DNA of 64,000 nt from Streptomyces lavendofoliae (GCF_014649735.1 NZ_BMTP01000002.1:551697-615696), one strand, 5' to 3'. Counted from the stretch's first letter, positions 24,543 through 32,731 are shown. Notes: generated by a model from the letters alone, not told the origin. Numbers and translations are program-made.

Positions 24543-24647
24543 GGGCCTGGTGAGGTACGGCCGCGCACCCCGGCCGGAGGCACGCCCGCCCATGCGTATA
24601 CAAATGAACCGACAAGGGGACGAAGAACGCGGGGGCGGAGCAGCACG

Positions 24648-26087
24648 GTGACCGACATATCCACGGCGGCGCAGACATCGACGGGGGCGCCCTCTCGCAC
24701 GGGGGCGCCCCCCGCCGCGGGGGCGGCCTCCGGCGCGGGGGCGGCCTCCGGCGCGGCCGGTTCGACGGCGGCCGGCGCGGCGGCGAGCGGCTCGACGGCG
24801 GCGGCGACCGGGGCGACGACCACGCCCGGGCCGGCGCCCGCCGAGGGGAGCGCACCGCGGAGCCGGCCGCCAGAGCCGCAGACAGAGCGGCAGCGGCAGC
24901 GGCAGCGGCTGGTGAGCGTGGACGTGGCCCGTGCGGTCGCCGTGTTCGCCATGTTCGCCGCCCACATCGGCCCGCCCGCCGAGCCGGCGGGCGCGGGCCA
25001 CCTGCTCGTGGCGTTCGACGGGCGCGCGCCCGCCATCTTCACGCTGATCGCGGGACTTTCGCTGACGCTCTCCCGCGGCGGCACCCGGCCCCGTCCGCAG
25101 CCGGCCGGAGCGTGGCGCGCCACGCTCGTGCGGTGCGCGGTGCTCGCGGCGCTCGGGCTCGCGCTGACCGAACTGCGGTCGGGGATCGCCGTGATCCTCA
25201 CGTTCTTCGCGCTGTACTTCCTGGCCGCCGAACCCCTCGCCCGGCTGGGCACCCGCGCCCTGACCGCGGTCGCGGCGGTGTCGGTGGTCGCGGGACCCGT
25301 GCTGTCGTACGTGCTGGGCCCGTACTTCGGCTACCGAGTCACCGGCCGCGGACGCTACCCCGGATTCGAGGCGGTCACCAGCTGGCCGGGGTTCACCGAC
25401 GCGCTGGACACGCTGCTGCTCTCGGGCGCGTACCCGTGGCTGACCTACTTCCCGTACGTCGTCGTCGGCATGGCCCTGGGGCGGCTGGCCGACCTGCGCC
25501 GCACCGGGGCGGCGCGCCGGCTCCTCGGGTGGGGGGCGCTGCTCACCCTCGCCGGGCACGGTCTGTCGGCGCTGGCCCTCGGACCGGGCGGCGGGCGCGA
25601 GGCGCTGCTGCGGGCGATCGTGCGCGGCCACGCGTACGCGGTGACCGCCCCCGACCCGGTGCAGGCCGTCCTGAACCGGCAGGCGGGGGCGATCCCCAGC
25701 ACGTCGTGGGCGTGGCTGCTGGTCGACGGGCCGTACAGCCAGACCCCGTTCGAGACGGTCGCCAACATCGGCGCGAGCCTGCTGCTGCTCGGCCTGGCGG
25801 TCGCGGTGTGCCGGGGCCGCGTCATGGAGGCCCTGCTGCGCCCGCTGGCCGTCGTCGGCACGATGGGCCTGTCGGTGTACGCGGTCCACGTCCTCGCGCG
25901 CGCCGAGCTGCACCCCCATCACGGCTGGCCCGCGCTGGGCGCCTTCTGCGGGGTGTCGCTGGTGGCGTGCGCCGTCTGGGCGTTCGTCTTCCGCTCGACG
26001 CCGCTGCGGCGGGGGCCGCTGGAGTGGGCGCTGCACGCGATGACGCCGAAGCCGGCCGGGCGGCCCCCGGGCGCCCGCCGGCCCTGA
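24648..26087 (+). CDS. Membrane protein with heparan-alpha-glucosaminide N-acetyltransferase-like domain
   Basis: This is a polytopic membrane protein of 479 residues. The first ~80 residues are Ala/Gly/Ser/Thr-rich low complexity. The fold then starts with LVSVDVARAVAVFAMFAAHI, the R-x-x-x-x-D-x-x-R/K-type opening of DUF1624/HGSNAT and DUF418 proteins. About ten hydrophobic helices follow, with a conserved IPSTSWAWLLV-like loop and a DUF418-like end (MGLSVYAVHVLARAELHPHHGW). Members of this group acetylate or otherwise modify sugars across the membrane. It is 105 bp past the enolase-type gene and could be part of that transcript, although its own spacer contains an A/T-rich stretch (gtatacaaatg). 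Confidence 0.8.
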   Translation: MTDISTAAQTSTGAPSRTGAPPAAGAASGAGAASGAAGSTAAGAAASGSTAAATGATTTPGPAPAEGSAPRSRPPEPQTERQRQRQRLVSVDVARAVAVFAMFAAHIGPPAEPAGAGHLLVAFDGRAPAIFTLIAGLSLTLSRGGTRPRPQPAGAWRATLVRCAVLAALGLALTELRSGIAVILTFFALYFLAAEPLARLGTRALTAVAAVSVVAGPVLSYVLGPYFGYRVTGRGRYPGFEAVTSWPGFTDALDTLLLSGAYPWLTYFPYVVVGMALGRLADLRRTGAARRLLGWGALLTLAGHGLSALALGPGGGREALLRAIVRGHAYAVTAPDPVQAVLNRQAGAIPSTSWAWLLVDGPYSQTPFETVANIGASLLLLGLAVAVCRGRVMEALLRPLAVVGTMGLSVYAVHVLARAELHPHHGWPALGAFCGVSLVACAVWAFVFRSTPLRRGPLEWALHAMTPKPAGRPPGARRP

Positions 26088-26110
26088 CGCCGGCGGGGCA
26101 CGCCGTGGCA

Positions 26111-26147
26111 CCGGTCCCCGACCGGCGAGTGACCGGGCGGGGACCGG
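26111..26147. terminator. Hairpin terminator between convergent genes
   Basis: A perfect 10-bp stem CCGGTCCCCG/CGGGGACCGG with a 17-nt loop lies between the membrane acyltransferase-like gene and the mannanase. Confidence 0.7.
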
Positions 26148-26163
26148 CGCGGGTCGGGTCGGG

Positions 26164-27840
26164 TCAAGCGGCGGCGCAGGTGACGCCGTTGAGGGTGAAC
26201 GCCGTCGGTGCGGGGTTGGTGGCGAGCCTGCTGCCGGTGAACCCGATGGTGACGGCGCCGTCGACCGGGATCACCGAGGTGTAGGGCGCGGCGGCGACCG
26301 TCACGGCGGAGCCGCTCTGGGCAGGGGTGCCGCCCCACATGTTGGTGACGGTCTGGCCGGCCGGGAAGGCGAAGCCCAGGGTCCAGCCGTTGACGGCGGC
26401 GGTGCCGGTGTTGCGGAGGGTGATCTCGCCCTGGAAGCCTCCGGGCCATTCGCCGGCGACGCGGTAGCGGACGGAGCAGCCGGCGCCGGGGGTGCCGGTG
26501 CCCTTCTCGGTCGTGACGGTGACCGTGGCCGACCGGGGGGAACGGTTGCCGGCCGCGTCCTTGGCGTACACCGCGAAGGTGTACGCCGTGTCCGCGGCCA
26601 GGGAGGTGACGGTGGCCGTCGTCGTCGTGGAGGAGGCGGCCGGGGTCTCCGCGGTGCCATCGACGCGGACCACCTCGTAGCCGGTGACGCCGACGTCGTC
26701 CGTGGCGGCCGGCCAGGTCAGGGTGACCGAGGAGGGGGAGACGCCCGAGGCGGTCGGGGTGCCCGGCGCGGTCGGGGCCCGGGTGTCGGGGGCGGTGCCG
26801 CCGAAGACCGTCGCCTCGCGGGAGGTCTGGGCGATGCCGTTGGCGCCGTGGAAGACGCGCCGGCCCCAGGAGCTGAGCCGCGCGGGGTCGAACCCGATCG
26901 CCAGGTCGAGGACGGGGTCGGTGTTGCCGCTCCAGGACCAGGCCAGGTAGCCGAGGCCGAGCTGCTGGGCGGCGGCCATCATGGTGTCCTCGTCCGGGTC
27001 GCCCCACTGGTCGGCGGGGCCGCCGAACTCGCCGATGACGAGGGGCAGTCCGGCGGCTCGGAAGGCGCCGAGGTAGTCGGTGATCTCCTGGGCGGTGTCG
27101 AAGACGCTGTACATGTGGATGGAGAAGACCAGGTTGCCGGTGACGTCGGCGTCGTACACCGTCCGGGCGTTGGCCCGCATGACGCCCTGCCAGTCCTGAC
27201 CCCAGTTGGGTGCGTCCACCATGATCGTGTGCTGGAAGCCGGCCCCGCGCAGCTTCTTGACCGCGGCGATGGTCGGTTCGGTCCAGCCGGCCGGGTCGGT
27301 GTTGCCCCAGGGCTCGTTGCCGATGTTGACGACGACGTAGTCCTCCTCGCCGACCAGTACGTCCTTGAGGCTGATCCAGTACTCGGCGGCGTGATCGAGC
27401 GTCCCGGCGGCGGCCTCCTCGCCGTACCCGGTGGTGTCGTGCACCTCCAGTACGCAGATCAGGCGGTTGGCCTTGCAGTCGTCGACGACGGCGGCCACGT
27501 CCGCGGCACTGTTCCGGCTCCACCGGTGCCCGTCGGACAGGACGACCCGCACCGTGTTGGCCCCGAGCGCCTTGATGTCGGCCAGCGACCGCGTTCGGCC
27601 CGGATACCAGGTGTGCGCGTGGTTGACCCCGCGCATCACGAAGTCGTTGCCGTTGCGCTCGAGGAGGCGGCCGTTGCCCACGTGCAGCCCGGCCGCGGCG
27701 GCACCGGGGGCCCGCCCGTCGGCTGCGTGGGCGGGCGCGGGGGCGAGCCCGGCCAGCCCGAGGAGCGCGGCCAGGACGGCGAAGGCCGCGACGAGCGCGG
27801 TGGCCGGTCTGTTCCATGTCGTGCTTCGTGCTGTTCTCAC
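26164..27840 (-). CDS. Secreted GH5 endo-beta-mannanase with FN3 and CBM2
   Basis: This secreted glycoside hydrolase of 558 residues has a Sec signal 1-40 (ending PAHA), then a GH5 subfamily 8-like catalytic domain with acid/base E176 (VNIGNEPWGN) and nucleophile E271 (LVIGEFGGP). Bacterial mannanase landmarks are RGVNHAHTWYP and WSWSGN. A fibronectin type III domain (about 358-445, APTAPGTPTASGVSPSSVTL) and a C-terminal CBM2 (about 453-558, CSVRYRVAGEWPGGFQGEI) follow. It hydrolyses beta-1,4-mannan, and the CBM2 anchors it to cellulose or crystalline surfaces. The GTG start at 27840 was chosen for its GGAG site and for giving a proper signal peptide. A CebR operator lies 50 bp upstream, predicting induction by cello-oligosaccharides. 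Confidence 0.92.
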   Translation of the reverse strand: MRTARSTTWNRPATALVAAFAVLAALLGLAGLAPAPAHAADGRAPGAAAAGLHVGNGRLLERNGNDFVMRGVNHAHTWYPGRTRSLADIKALGANTVRVVLSDGHRWSRNSAADVAAVVDDCKANRLICVLEVHDTTGYGEEAAAGTLDHAAEYWISLKDVLVGEEDYVVVNIGNEPWGNTDPAGWTEPTIAAVKKLRGAGFQHTIMVDAPNWGQDWQGVMRANARTVYDADVTGNLVFSIHMYSVFDTAQEITDYLGAFRAAGLPLVIGEFGGPADQWGDPDEDTMMAAAQQLGLGYLAWSWSGNTDPVLDLAIGFDPARLSSWGRRVFHGANGIAQTSREATVFGGTAPDTRAPTAPGTPTASGVSPSSVTLTWPAATDDVGVTGYEVVRVDGTAETPAASSTTTTATVTSLAADTAYTFAVYAKDAAGNRSPRSATVTVTTEKGTGTPGAGCSVRYRVAGEWPGGFQGEITLRNTGTAAVNGWTLGFAFPAGQTVTNMWGGTPAQSGSAVTVAAAPYTSVIPVDGAVTIGFTGSRLATNPAPTAFTLNGVTCAAA

Positions 27841-27890
27841 TGCGACTCCAGGGAGCGAGGCAAGGAAGCGAGACGGTGCGCGTGGAGCTA

Positions 27891-27933
27891 TGGGAGCGCT
27901 CCCATACAGCCACTCCCGCCAGGTCCACGTCAA
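27891..27933 (-). promoter_or_regulatory. Mannanase promoter with CebR operator
   Basis: The 14-bp palindrome TGGGAGCGCTCCCA (27891-27904) is the known binding site of CebR, the LacI-family cellulose-utilisation repressor of Streptomyces. On the minus strand it directly follows a promoter: -35 TTGACG (27928-27933), 18-bp spacer, -10 CTGTAT (27904-27909). Binding would cover the transcription start and repress until cellobiose or cellotriose is present. Confidence 0.92.
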
Positions 27934-28152
27934 GAGCCGGGCAGCAAGCCGTACGCGCCCGACACGCTTGGGGCAACGTGCTCCGCCGGGGCGAAGAGCC
28001 CGGAAGGCCGTCGCGGACCAACCTCCGGTGACCATCTGCCCCGCTCGCCCGCACGTTCACCGGCGGCGCCGGCAACGGCGGGCACAGGCGGGACGACCGG
28101 GCTCCAGGCGCATGATCCACATCTTGTTCTAGTATGGGGAGGTTCATCTCAG

Positions 28153-28234
28153 CGGCCCGACGGGCTTCCGCTCCACGCCAGTGGACCGAAGGACATGCCC
28201 CCACCCGCACGAGCGACTTCGTGCTGCCTGGGGG
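28153..28234 (+). promoter_or_regulatory. Conserved structured 5' leader of first DUF2075 gene
   Basis: Two blocks match the leader of the second DUF2075 gene: cggcccgacgggcttcc (28153-28169) and a 25-bp block at 28189-28213 reading AAGGACATGCCCCCACC then CGCACGAG. The RNA can fold as CCCCCA (28198-28203)/TGGGGG (28229-28234) enclosing GCACGA/TCGTGC with loop GCGACT. The 3' arm sits 7 nt before the chosen start codon and could hide the ribosome site. A likely -10 (TAGTAT, 28130-28135) lies just upstream. Confidence 0.7.
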
Positions 28235-28241
28235 CGATCTC

Positions 28242-30113
28242 TTGCTGTTCCGTGAGTCTGCGGCGTCATTGGCCGGGCGCACCCGCATCGAGGGACGGCT
28301 GGCCGAGCTCCTGAGTGAGAACTTCCTCCACCGACACGGGCACCGGCCCGCGCCCTCCGAAGTGCGGTCCTGGGACCGCAGCATCCCCGCGCTGACCAAC
28401 GCCCTGGTGGAAGCCGGCCTCGGTGATGTGGAGATGCTGCTGGAATACGGGTTGCCGCTGACCAGCAAGCGCGCCGACGTGATACTGGCAGGTGTGCACC
28501 CGTCCACCGGCGCCCCGTCGTACGTCGTCGTGGAGCTCAAGCAGTGGAGTGAAGCCCGCCCGGAGGACGGGGATCCGCTGCGGTGCCGAGTGCCTTCCTA
28601 CGAACAGCCCCTCCTGAACCCGATCGAGCAGGTACGGGGATACTGCGACTACCTGGTCTCCTTCAACGGGGCTCTCGAGCACTCCCCCGACTCCGTGACC
28701 GGGGTGGCCTACCTGCACAACGCGACCGACCTCACTGTCGCGGGGCTGCGCGAGGTCCAGGAGGACCACCGGGGCCGGATGTTCACCGGCGACCAGCGCG
28801 GCGCGTTCCTCGACCACCTGCGTTCGAGGCTGGCCCCCAAGCCGGGTGCCGCTGCGGCCGACGAGCTCCTGCAGGCGAAGGTCCGACCGTCGAGGCAGCT
28901 GATGGCGGTCGCCGCCGAGGAGGTCCGTGACCGGGAGCAGTTCGTCCTGTTGGACGAGCAGCGTCTCGCCTACGAGACGGTCATGTCCGCGGTACGCAAG
29001 GCTCGCCGGGCGAACCGCAAGCAAGTCGTCGTGGTGGCCGGCGGACCCGGGTCCGGTAAGAGCGTGATCGCCCTGTCCCTGCTCGGAGACCTGTACCGTC
29101 GCGGCGTGCCGGCCCTGCACGCCACCGGTTCCCAGTCCTTCACGAAGACGATGCGCAAGGTGGCGGGGGCGCGGAAGCCCGAGGTTCAACGCCTCTTCCG
29201 GTACTTCAACAGCTTCATGGAGGCCGAGCCGAACGACATCGACGTCCTCATCTGCGACGAGGCGCACCGGCTCCGCAAGACCTCCGCCAACCGATACACC
29301 AAGGCGGCCCTGCGCACGGGACGCCCGCAGGTGGCCGAACTGATCGACGCGGCCCGGGTGCCGGTGTTCCTCCTGGACCAGCACCAAGTGGTCCGGCCAG
29401 GCGAGATGGGCACCGTGGACGAGATCCGGCGGGCGGCCGCCGAAAGGGAAGTCGGATGTCAGGTGGTGGAGCTGGACAGCCAGTTCCGGTGCGGTGGAAG
29501 CGAAGCCTACGTCCGCTGGGTCACCGGACTGCTGGGGTTGGAGGGCGGCGGTCCCGAGGTCTGGGAGCCCGACGGCAAGGTGCAGTTGCTGACGGCGTCC
29601 AGCCCCCGGGAGCTGGAGGAGTTCCTGGAGTCCAGGCGGGCCGAGGGCTACGGTGCCCGTATCTCGGCGGGTTACTGCTGGAAGTGGACGACGAAGATCA
29701 CCCCCGGCATGACGGCACTGCCCGCCGACGTGGTGATCGGTGACTGGTCGAAGCCGTGGAACCTGTACGGGGACCGCGCCCTGCTGGGCGCCCCGCCCGC
29801 GCCGCTCTGGGCGACCGACCCCGCCGGCTTCCAACAGGTCGGCTGCGTCTACACCGCTCAGGGCTTCGAGTACGACTGGTCGGGCGTCATCATGGGCCCT
29901 GACCTGGTTTGGCGTACCGACCGCTGGGTGGTGGACCGTACCGCGTCGAAGGACCCGTCCTTCACCCGGGCGACCCCGGACGAGGACGTCGAGCGCCTCG
30001 TCCGCAACACCTACAAGGTGCTCCTCACACGGGGCATGGTCGGGACGGTCATCTACTCGACCGACGCCGAGACCCGCGAGAAGCTCCGTACCCTCATCCC
30101 CACGACTACCTGA
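28242..30113 (+). CDS. DUF2075 protein: PD-(D/E)xK-like nuclease fused to SF1-type helicase
   Basis: This 623-residue protein joins an N-terminal PD-(D/E)xK nuclease-like site (D79 in KRADVILAG, E98-L-K100 in YVVVELKQW) to a DUF2075 P-loop ATPase. The ATPase has Walker A GGPGSGKS at 267-274, Walker B DVLICDEAH at 334-342, and helicase motif CVYTAQGFEYDWSGVI near the end. The TTG start at 28242 is preferred. The ATG at 28134 lies inside a probable -10 box, and the intervening DNA is conserved with the other DUF2075 gene in a different frame, which marks it as leader. From TTG the protein begins LLFRESAASL, aligning with MLLLRLSAQDL of its paralogue. DUF2075 proteins recur in defence islands; a role in nucleic-acid restriction is inference. 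Confidence 0.85.
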   Translation: MLFRESAASLAGRTRIEGRLAELLSENFLHRHGHRPAPSEVRSWDRSIPALTNALVEAGLGDVEMLLEYGLPLTSKRADVILAGVHPSTGAPSYVVVELKQWSEARPEDGDPLRCRVPSYEQPLLNPIEQVRGYCDYLVSFNGALEHSPDSVTGVAYLHNATDLTVAGLREVQEDHRGRMFTGDQRGAFLDHLRSRLAPKPGAAAADELLQAKVRPSRQLMAVAAEEVRDREQFVLLDEQRLAYETVMSAVRKARRANRKQVVVVAGGPGSGKSVIALSLLGDLYRRGVPALHATGSQSFTKTMRKVAGARKPEVQRLFRYFNSFMEAEPNDIDVLICDEAHRLRKTSANRYTKAALRTGRPQVAELIDAARVPVFLLDQHQVVRPGEMGTVDEIRRAAAEREVGCQVVELDSQFRCGGSEAYVRWVTGLLGLEGGGPEVWEPDGKVQLLTASSPRELEEFLESRRAEGYGARISAGYCWKWTTKITPGMTALPADVVIGDWSKPWNLYGDRALLGAPPAPLWATDPAGFQQVGCVYTAQGFEYDWSGVIMGPDLVWRTDRWVVDRTASKDPSFTRATPDEDVERLVRNTYKVLLTRGMVGTVIYSTDAETREKLRTLIPTTT

Positions 30114-30119
30114 GGCGCC

Positions 30120-30164
30120 GGCGGGCCCCACCCGCCGAAAAGGCGCACCCAAGATCGGGTGCGC
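30120..30164 (+). terminator. Tandem hairpins after first DUF2075 gene
   Basis: Hairpin 1: GGCGGG-CCCCA-CCCGCC (30120-30136), followed by GAAAA. Hairpin 2: GCGCACCC-aagatc-GGGTGCGC (30143-30164), 8-bp perfect stem. Together they are a likely termination region for the rightward gene. Confidence 0.7.
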
Positions 30165-30260
30165 GAGATACCATCGACGCGCAGCGCACCTTCCCGGAGG
30201 GTACGAGGCATTGGTTCATGCGCATGCCCCGAAGGGCTGTGGATGCGGACTGGTTGAGCC

Positions 30261-30310
30261 CGTCGTGCGGTGACGCACGACGTGAGCCGTGGACGCCCGG
30301 TAGGGCGTCC
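30261..30310 (+). ncRNA. Pair of tetraloop hairpins upstream of the 42-residue ORF (possible leader or small RNA)
   Basis: Two perfect hairpins stand 8 nt apart: CGTCGTGCG-GTGA-CGCACGACG (30261-30282, GNRA-type loop) and GGACGCCC-GGTA-GGGCGTCC (30291-30310). They end 36 nt before the start of the small ORF. Such paired short stems are typical of structured leaders or of an antisense/toxin RNA. No known RNA family is recognised. Confidence 0.45.
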
Positions 30311-30345
30311 CCCTGCCATTCCGATCTCACTGCTCTGGAGTGGCC

Positions 30346-30474
30346 ATGACCTCGGTCGAGTACAAGTCTGCGCGTCGTGCACGGATCCGCGTGATCCTGA
30401 TCGACATCGCCGTCGGCGTCGTCTCCAATCTCCTGGTGACGGCGTTGGCGTCGGTTGCGAGTCTGCTCTTCTGA
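30346..30474 (+). CDS. Small single-span membrane protein (42 residues)
   Basis: The ORF starts MTSVEYKSARRARIRVILID and continues as a hydrophobic stretch to LLF, with a positively charged N-terminus and about 25 apolar residues: one membrane helix with no room for a catalytic domain. The ribosome site GGAG lies 7 bp before the ATG, a good distance. It sits between the two convergent DUF2075 genes, downstream of two hairpins and upstream of a bidirectional terminator. The size and shape match type I toxins or small membrane effectors, but also many harmless small membrane proteins; the function is unknown. Confidence 0.6.
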   Translation: MTSVEYKSARRARIRVILIDIAVGVVSNLLVTALASVASLLF

Positions 30475-30483
30475 GCGGACGCG

Positions 30484-30508
30484 GTGGCGGGCCCGGTGAG
30501 CCCGCCAC
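30484..30508. terminator. Bidirectional hairpin terminator
   Basis: The 9-bp stem GTGGCGGGC/GCCCGCCAC with a 7-nt loop lies between the small ORF and the end of the leftward DUF2075 gene. Confidence 0.7.
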
Positions 30509-30535
30509 TCCTGCGGCCGCGCGGGGCGACGTCCG

Positions 30536-32653
30536 TCAGAACAGTCGCAGGTCCGTGTCGGTCGCCGGCCGCGCCTGCGCCGTCCTCCTCCTGCCCGCCC
30601 TTCGGCCGGGTCGGGGCAGATGCGCCTTGCGCGCTTCCTCGGGCAGGTTCTCCCACGTGGGGCGCAGACCGTGGATCTCCACCTCTCCGACACAGGATTT
30701 CAGATACCGCTGGGTCTCCTCGTCCGTGGAGTAGAGGACCGTGGCACGGCTCGCCCGGGTCATGAGGACGTGGTAGGCGTGCCGTACCGACCGCTCGAAG
30801 TCGGCCTCCGTCTTGCTCTCCCGGAGCTTCATGTCGAAGGAGCCGGGCACCTTGACGCGTCTCACTCCCGTTTCCGGGTCCTGGGACCACTGCCCCTTGC
30901 GGAAGACCCAACGGTCGCCGCGGCGCACCATGTCGGCCCCGAGAATCACCCCGCACCAGTCCCACTCGAGGCCCTGGGCGGTATAGACACAGCCGATCTG
31001 ATCGATACCGGAGGGGTGGACGGACCAGATCGTGGACGGGGGCACCGCACCGTCCTCGCAGAAGTGGTCACTTTTGGCGTTCCAGCGCCTGTGCCATGCC
31101 CCGATGCGCACGTCGGCCTCCAGGCGCGCGGACCTGCCTTTGCCTCGAGGCCGGGTCCACGGCCAGCAGAAGCCGGCCACCATGCGGGCCGTCGCTCCTG
31201 CCTCCGCTTCGCTCCGGATGATGTGCTCGAGTTCTTCGGGGCTGTCCGCCACCTCGACGTGCATCAGACCGTCAGGCGTCCATTCGGTCTCACCCTCCTC
31301 GATGCCGAGCACGGCCCGCACCCAGCGGATGTAGGCGTCACTCCCCCCGCACCGCCATTCCTCCCTGAGCCGATAGGGAAGCGGAGTGATCCCGCGGGCC
31401 TTGGCCGCGTCCTCGACCAGGCTCACCGATCCGACCTCGTTCGGCCGCACGGTCTGGCTCTCGTCGAGGAAGAACACCGTGAGCCTCGCGGCGTCGAGCA
31501 GATCGTCCACCTGGGGCTGAGTGCCCATCCGCTCCTCCCTCCTGAACCGGTCCTCGGTCCGTTCCCGCATGCGGTGCGCCTCGTCACAGATGAGGACGTC
31601 GAGAGGCGGCTCAGGCGGCTGCACGAAGTCACTGAAGAAGGAGAACCTTTCCTTGAACTCCTTCTTGGTGTAGCCCACCTGCTCTTTCAGCGCCCCGTTG
31701 AAGGCCCGGCTGCCACTGGCGTACTTCACCGTGCGGCCGGCTGCCTCGAAGCGGGCCCTGAGGTGCAATCCGACGGCGCTTTTGCCCGTGCCCGGTCCAC
31801 CCGTGACGATGAACACGGCTCGTTCGTCGGGGGAAGGCGGATTGGACGAGTCGGGCGAGCCGAGCACGCGATCGGCCCGTTCCAGCACACTGGCCGCCAC
31901 CTTCTGCTGCTCGCGGCGCAGAGTGAAGACGGTGTCCTCACCACGGGATCTGATCATCGCGTCGAGGAGGGGGGTGTTCCGCAGGTTCATGCGCGCCAGA
32001 AGTCGCTCCGCCTCCGAAGCCGCGCCGTCCTCCGCGAAATGTCCGCGCATGTCCTTGAGCAACTGGTCGCGGTTGTCGTGCGTGTAAACACGCTCATAGG
32101 CCCCGGTAGGGGCAAGGGTGTCCAACAGGGGCCGTACGGAATCCTCCCTGGCGTTGTGCAAGTAAGCGAATCCTCCGCACTCGGCCGTGATACCCCGCAA
32201 GGGGCCCTGTTCCCCCGCGAACATCCGAAAGGTGTTCCGCAGTTGCAGTGCCGGGTGCCGCTTGGGCTTTCCGATACCCGGCACCCTCACGAGTTCCGCC
32301 GTCGCGGCCTCCACCCGGGTCACCGAGGACCAGCGTTTCAACTCGACCAGTTGGAAGGAGGGCAGATGCGTCTCGGGGTGCCTTCCCACAAGCACGGCGT
32401 CGATGAGGGGCGTCTGCCCCTTCTCCGGGGCGTCGACCGTCGCGGCGCACTCCACGATCATCTCGACGTTGCCCCGCTCCGCCTCGACCAGGTCTTCCGC
32501 GAGTTGCACGAGGCTCTCGGCCCACGCCTCCCGCTCGGTGCGGGACACGTCCGTACCCTGGAAGTGCCGGTACCGGGCCGCGAGATGCGGCACCATCCGG
32601 CGCCTCTTGTTGAGAGTGAGCAGGTCCTGCGCGGACAGCCGCAACAACAGCAT
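30536..32653 (-). CDS. DUF2075 protein: PD-(D/E)xK-like nuclease fused to SF1-type helicase (second copy)
   Basis: This 705-residue paralogue of the 28242-30113 product has the nuclease-like site D85 (LIDAVLVG) and E104-L-K106 (QLVELKRW). It has Walker A GGPGTGKS 285-292, Walker B LDVLICDEAH 351-360 and motif CVYTAQGLEWDWCGVI. The two are clearly homologous in order of motifs but strongly diverged, so this is not a recent duplication. The ATG at 32653 (MLLLRLSAQD) is chosen over the one at 32704, because the sequence between them is the conserved leader hairpin. It ends with a basic tail (RPGRRAGRRRTAQ). It is convergent with the first copy. Confidence 0.85.
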   Translation of the reverse strand: MLLLRLSAQDLLTLNKRRRMVPHLAARYRHFQGTDVSRTEREAWAESLVQLAEDLVEAERGNVEMIVECAATVDAPEKGQTPLIDAVLVGRHPETHLPSFQLVELKRWSSVTRVEAATAELVRVPGIGKPKRHPALQLRNTFRMFAGEQGPLRGITAECGGFAYLHNAREDSVRPLLDTLAPTGAYERVYTHDNRDQLLKDMRGHFAEDGAASEAERLLARMNLRNTPLLDAMIRSRGEDTVFTLRREQQKVAASVLERADRVLGSPDSSNPPSPDERAVFIVTGGPGTGKSAVGLHLRARFEAAGRTVKYASGSRAFNGALKEQVGYTKKEFKERFSFFSDFVQPPEPPLDVLICDEAHRMRERTEDRFRREERMGTQPQVDDLLDAARLTVFFLDESQTVRPNEVGSVSLVEDAAKARGITPLPYRLREEWRCGGSDAYIRWVRAVLGIEEGETEWTPDGLMHVEVADSPEELEHIIRSEAEAGATARMVAGFCWPWTRPRGKGRSARLEADVRIGAWHRRWNAKSDHFCEDGAVPPSTIWSVHPSGIDQIGCVYTAQGLEWDWCGVILGADMVRRGDRWVFRKGQWSQDPETGVRRVKVPGSFDMKLRESKTEADFERSVRHAYHVLMTRASRATVLYSTDEETQRYLKSCVGEVEIHGLRPTWENLPEEARKAHLPRPGRRAGRRRTAQARPATDTDLRLF

Positions 32654-32667
32654 GGACAAGGGTGGTT

Positions 32668-32731
32668 CCCCCAGGGCACGAGTGACTCGTGCGGGTGGGG
32701 GCATGTCCTTGCGGGGAAGCCCGTCGGGCCG
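32668..32731 (-). promoter_or_regulatory. Conserved structured 5' leader of second DUF2075 gene
   Basis: On the minus strand this carries the same two blocks as the leader at 28153-28234. It folds as CCCCCA/TGGGGG (32696-32701 with 32668-32673) around GCACGAG-TCA-CTCGTGC. Compared with the other leader, the loop and one stem pair change while pairing is kept. Its outer block CGGCCCGACGGGCTTCC is at 32715-32731. The start codon is 14 nt after the 3' arm. Confidence 0.7.

Noticed and set aside
28001..28133. Extension of the mannanase to an upstream start at 28035
   Set aside because: It would place the promoter and CebR operator inside the gene and add ~65 residues ahead of an otherwise normal signal peptide.
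28134..28241. N-terminal extension of the first DUF2075 gene from ATG 28134
   Set aside because: The ATG lies in a probable -10 element, and the region is conserved with the other leader in a different frame, so it is untranslated.
30218..30349. 43-codon frame starting MRMPRRAVDADWL that overlaps the 42-residue ORF by ATGA
   Set aside because: Its ribosome-like GGAGG is about 19 nt away, and the DNA is explained by two perfect hairpins; the overlap is probably chance.
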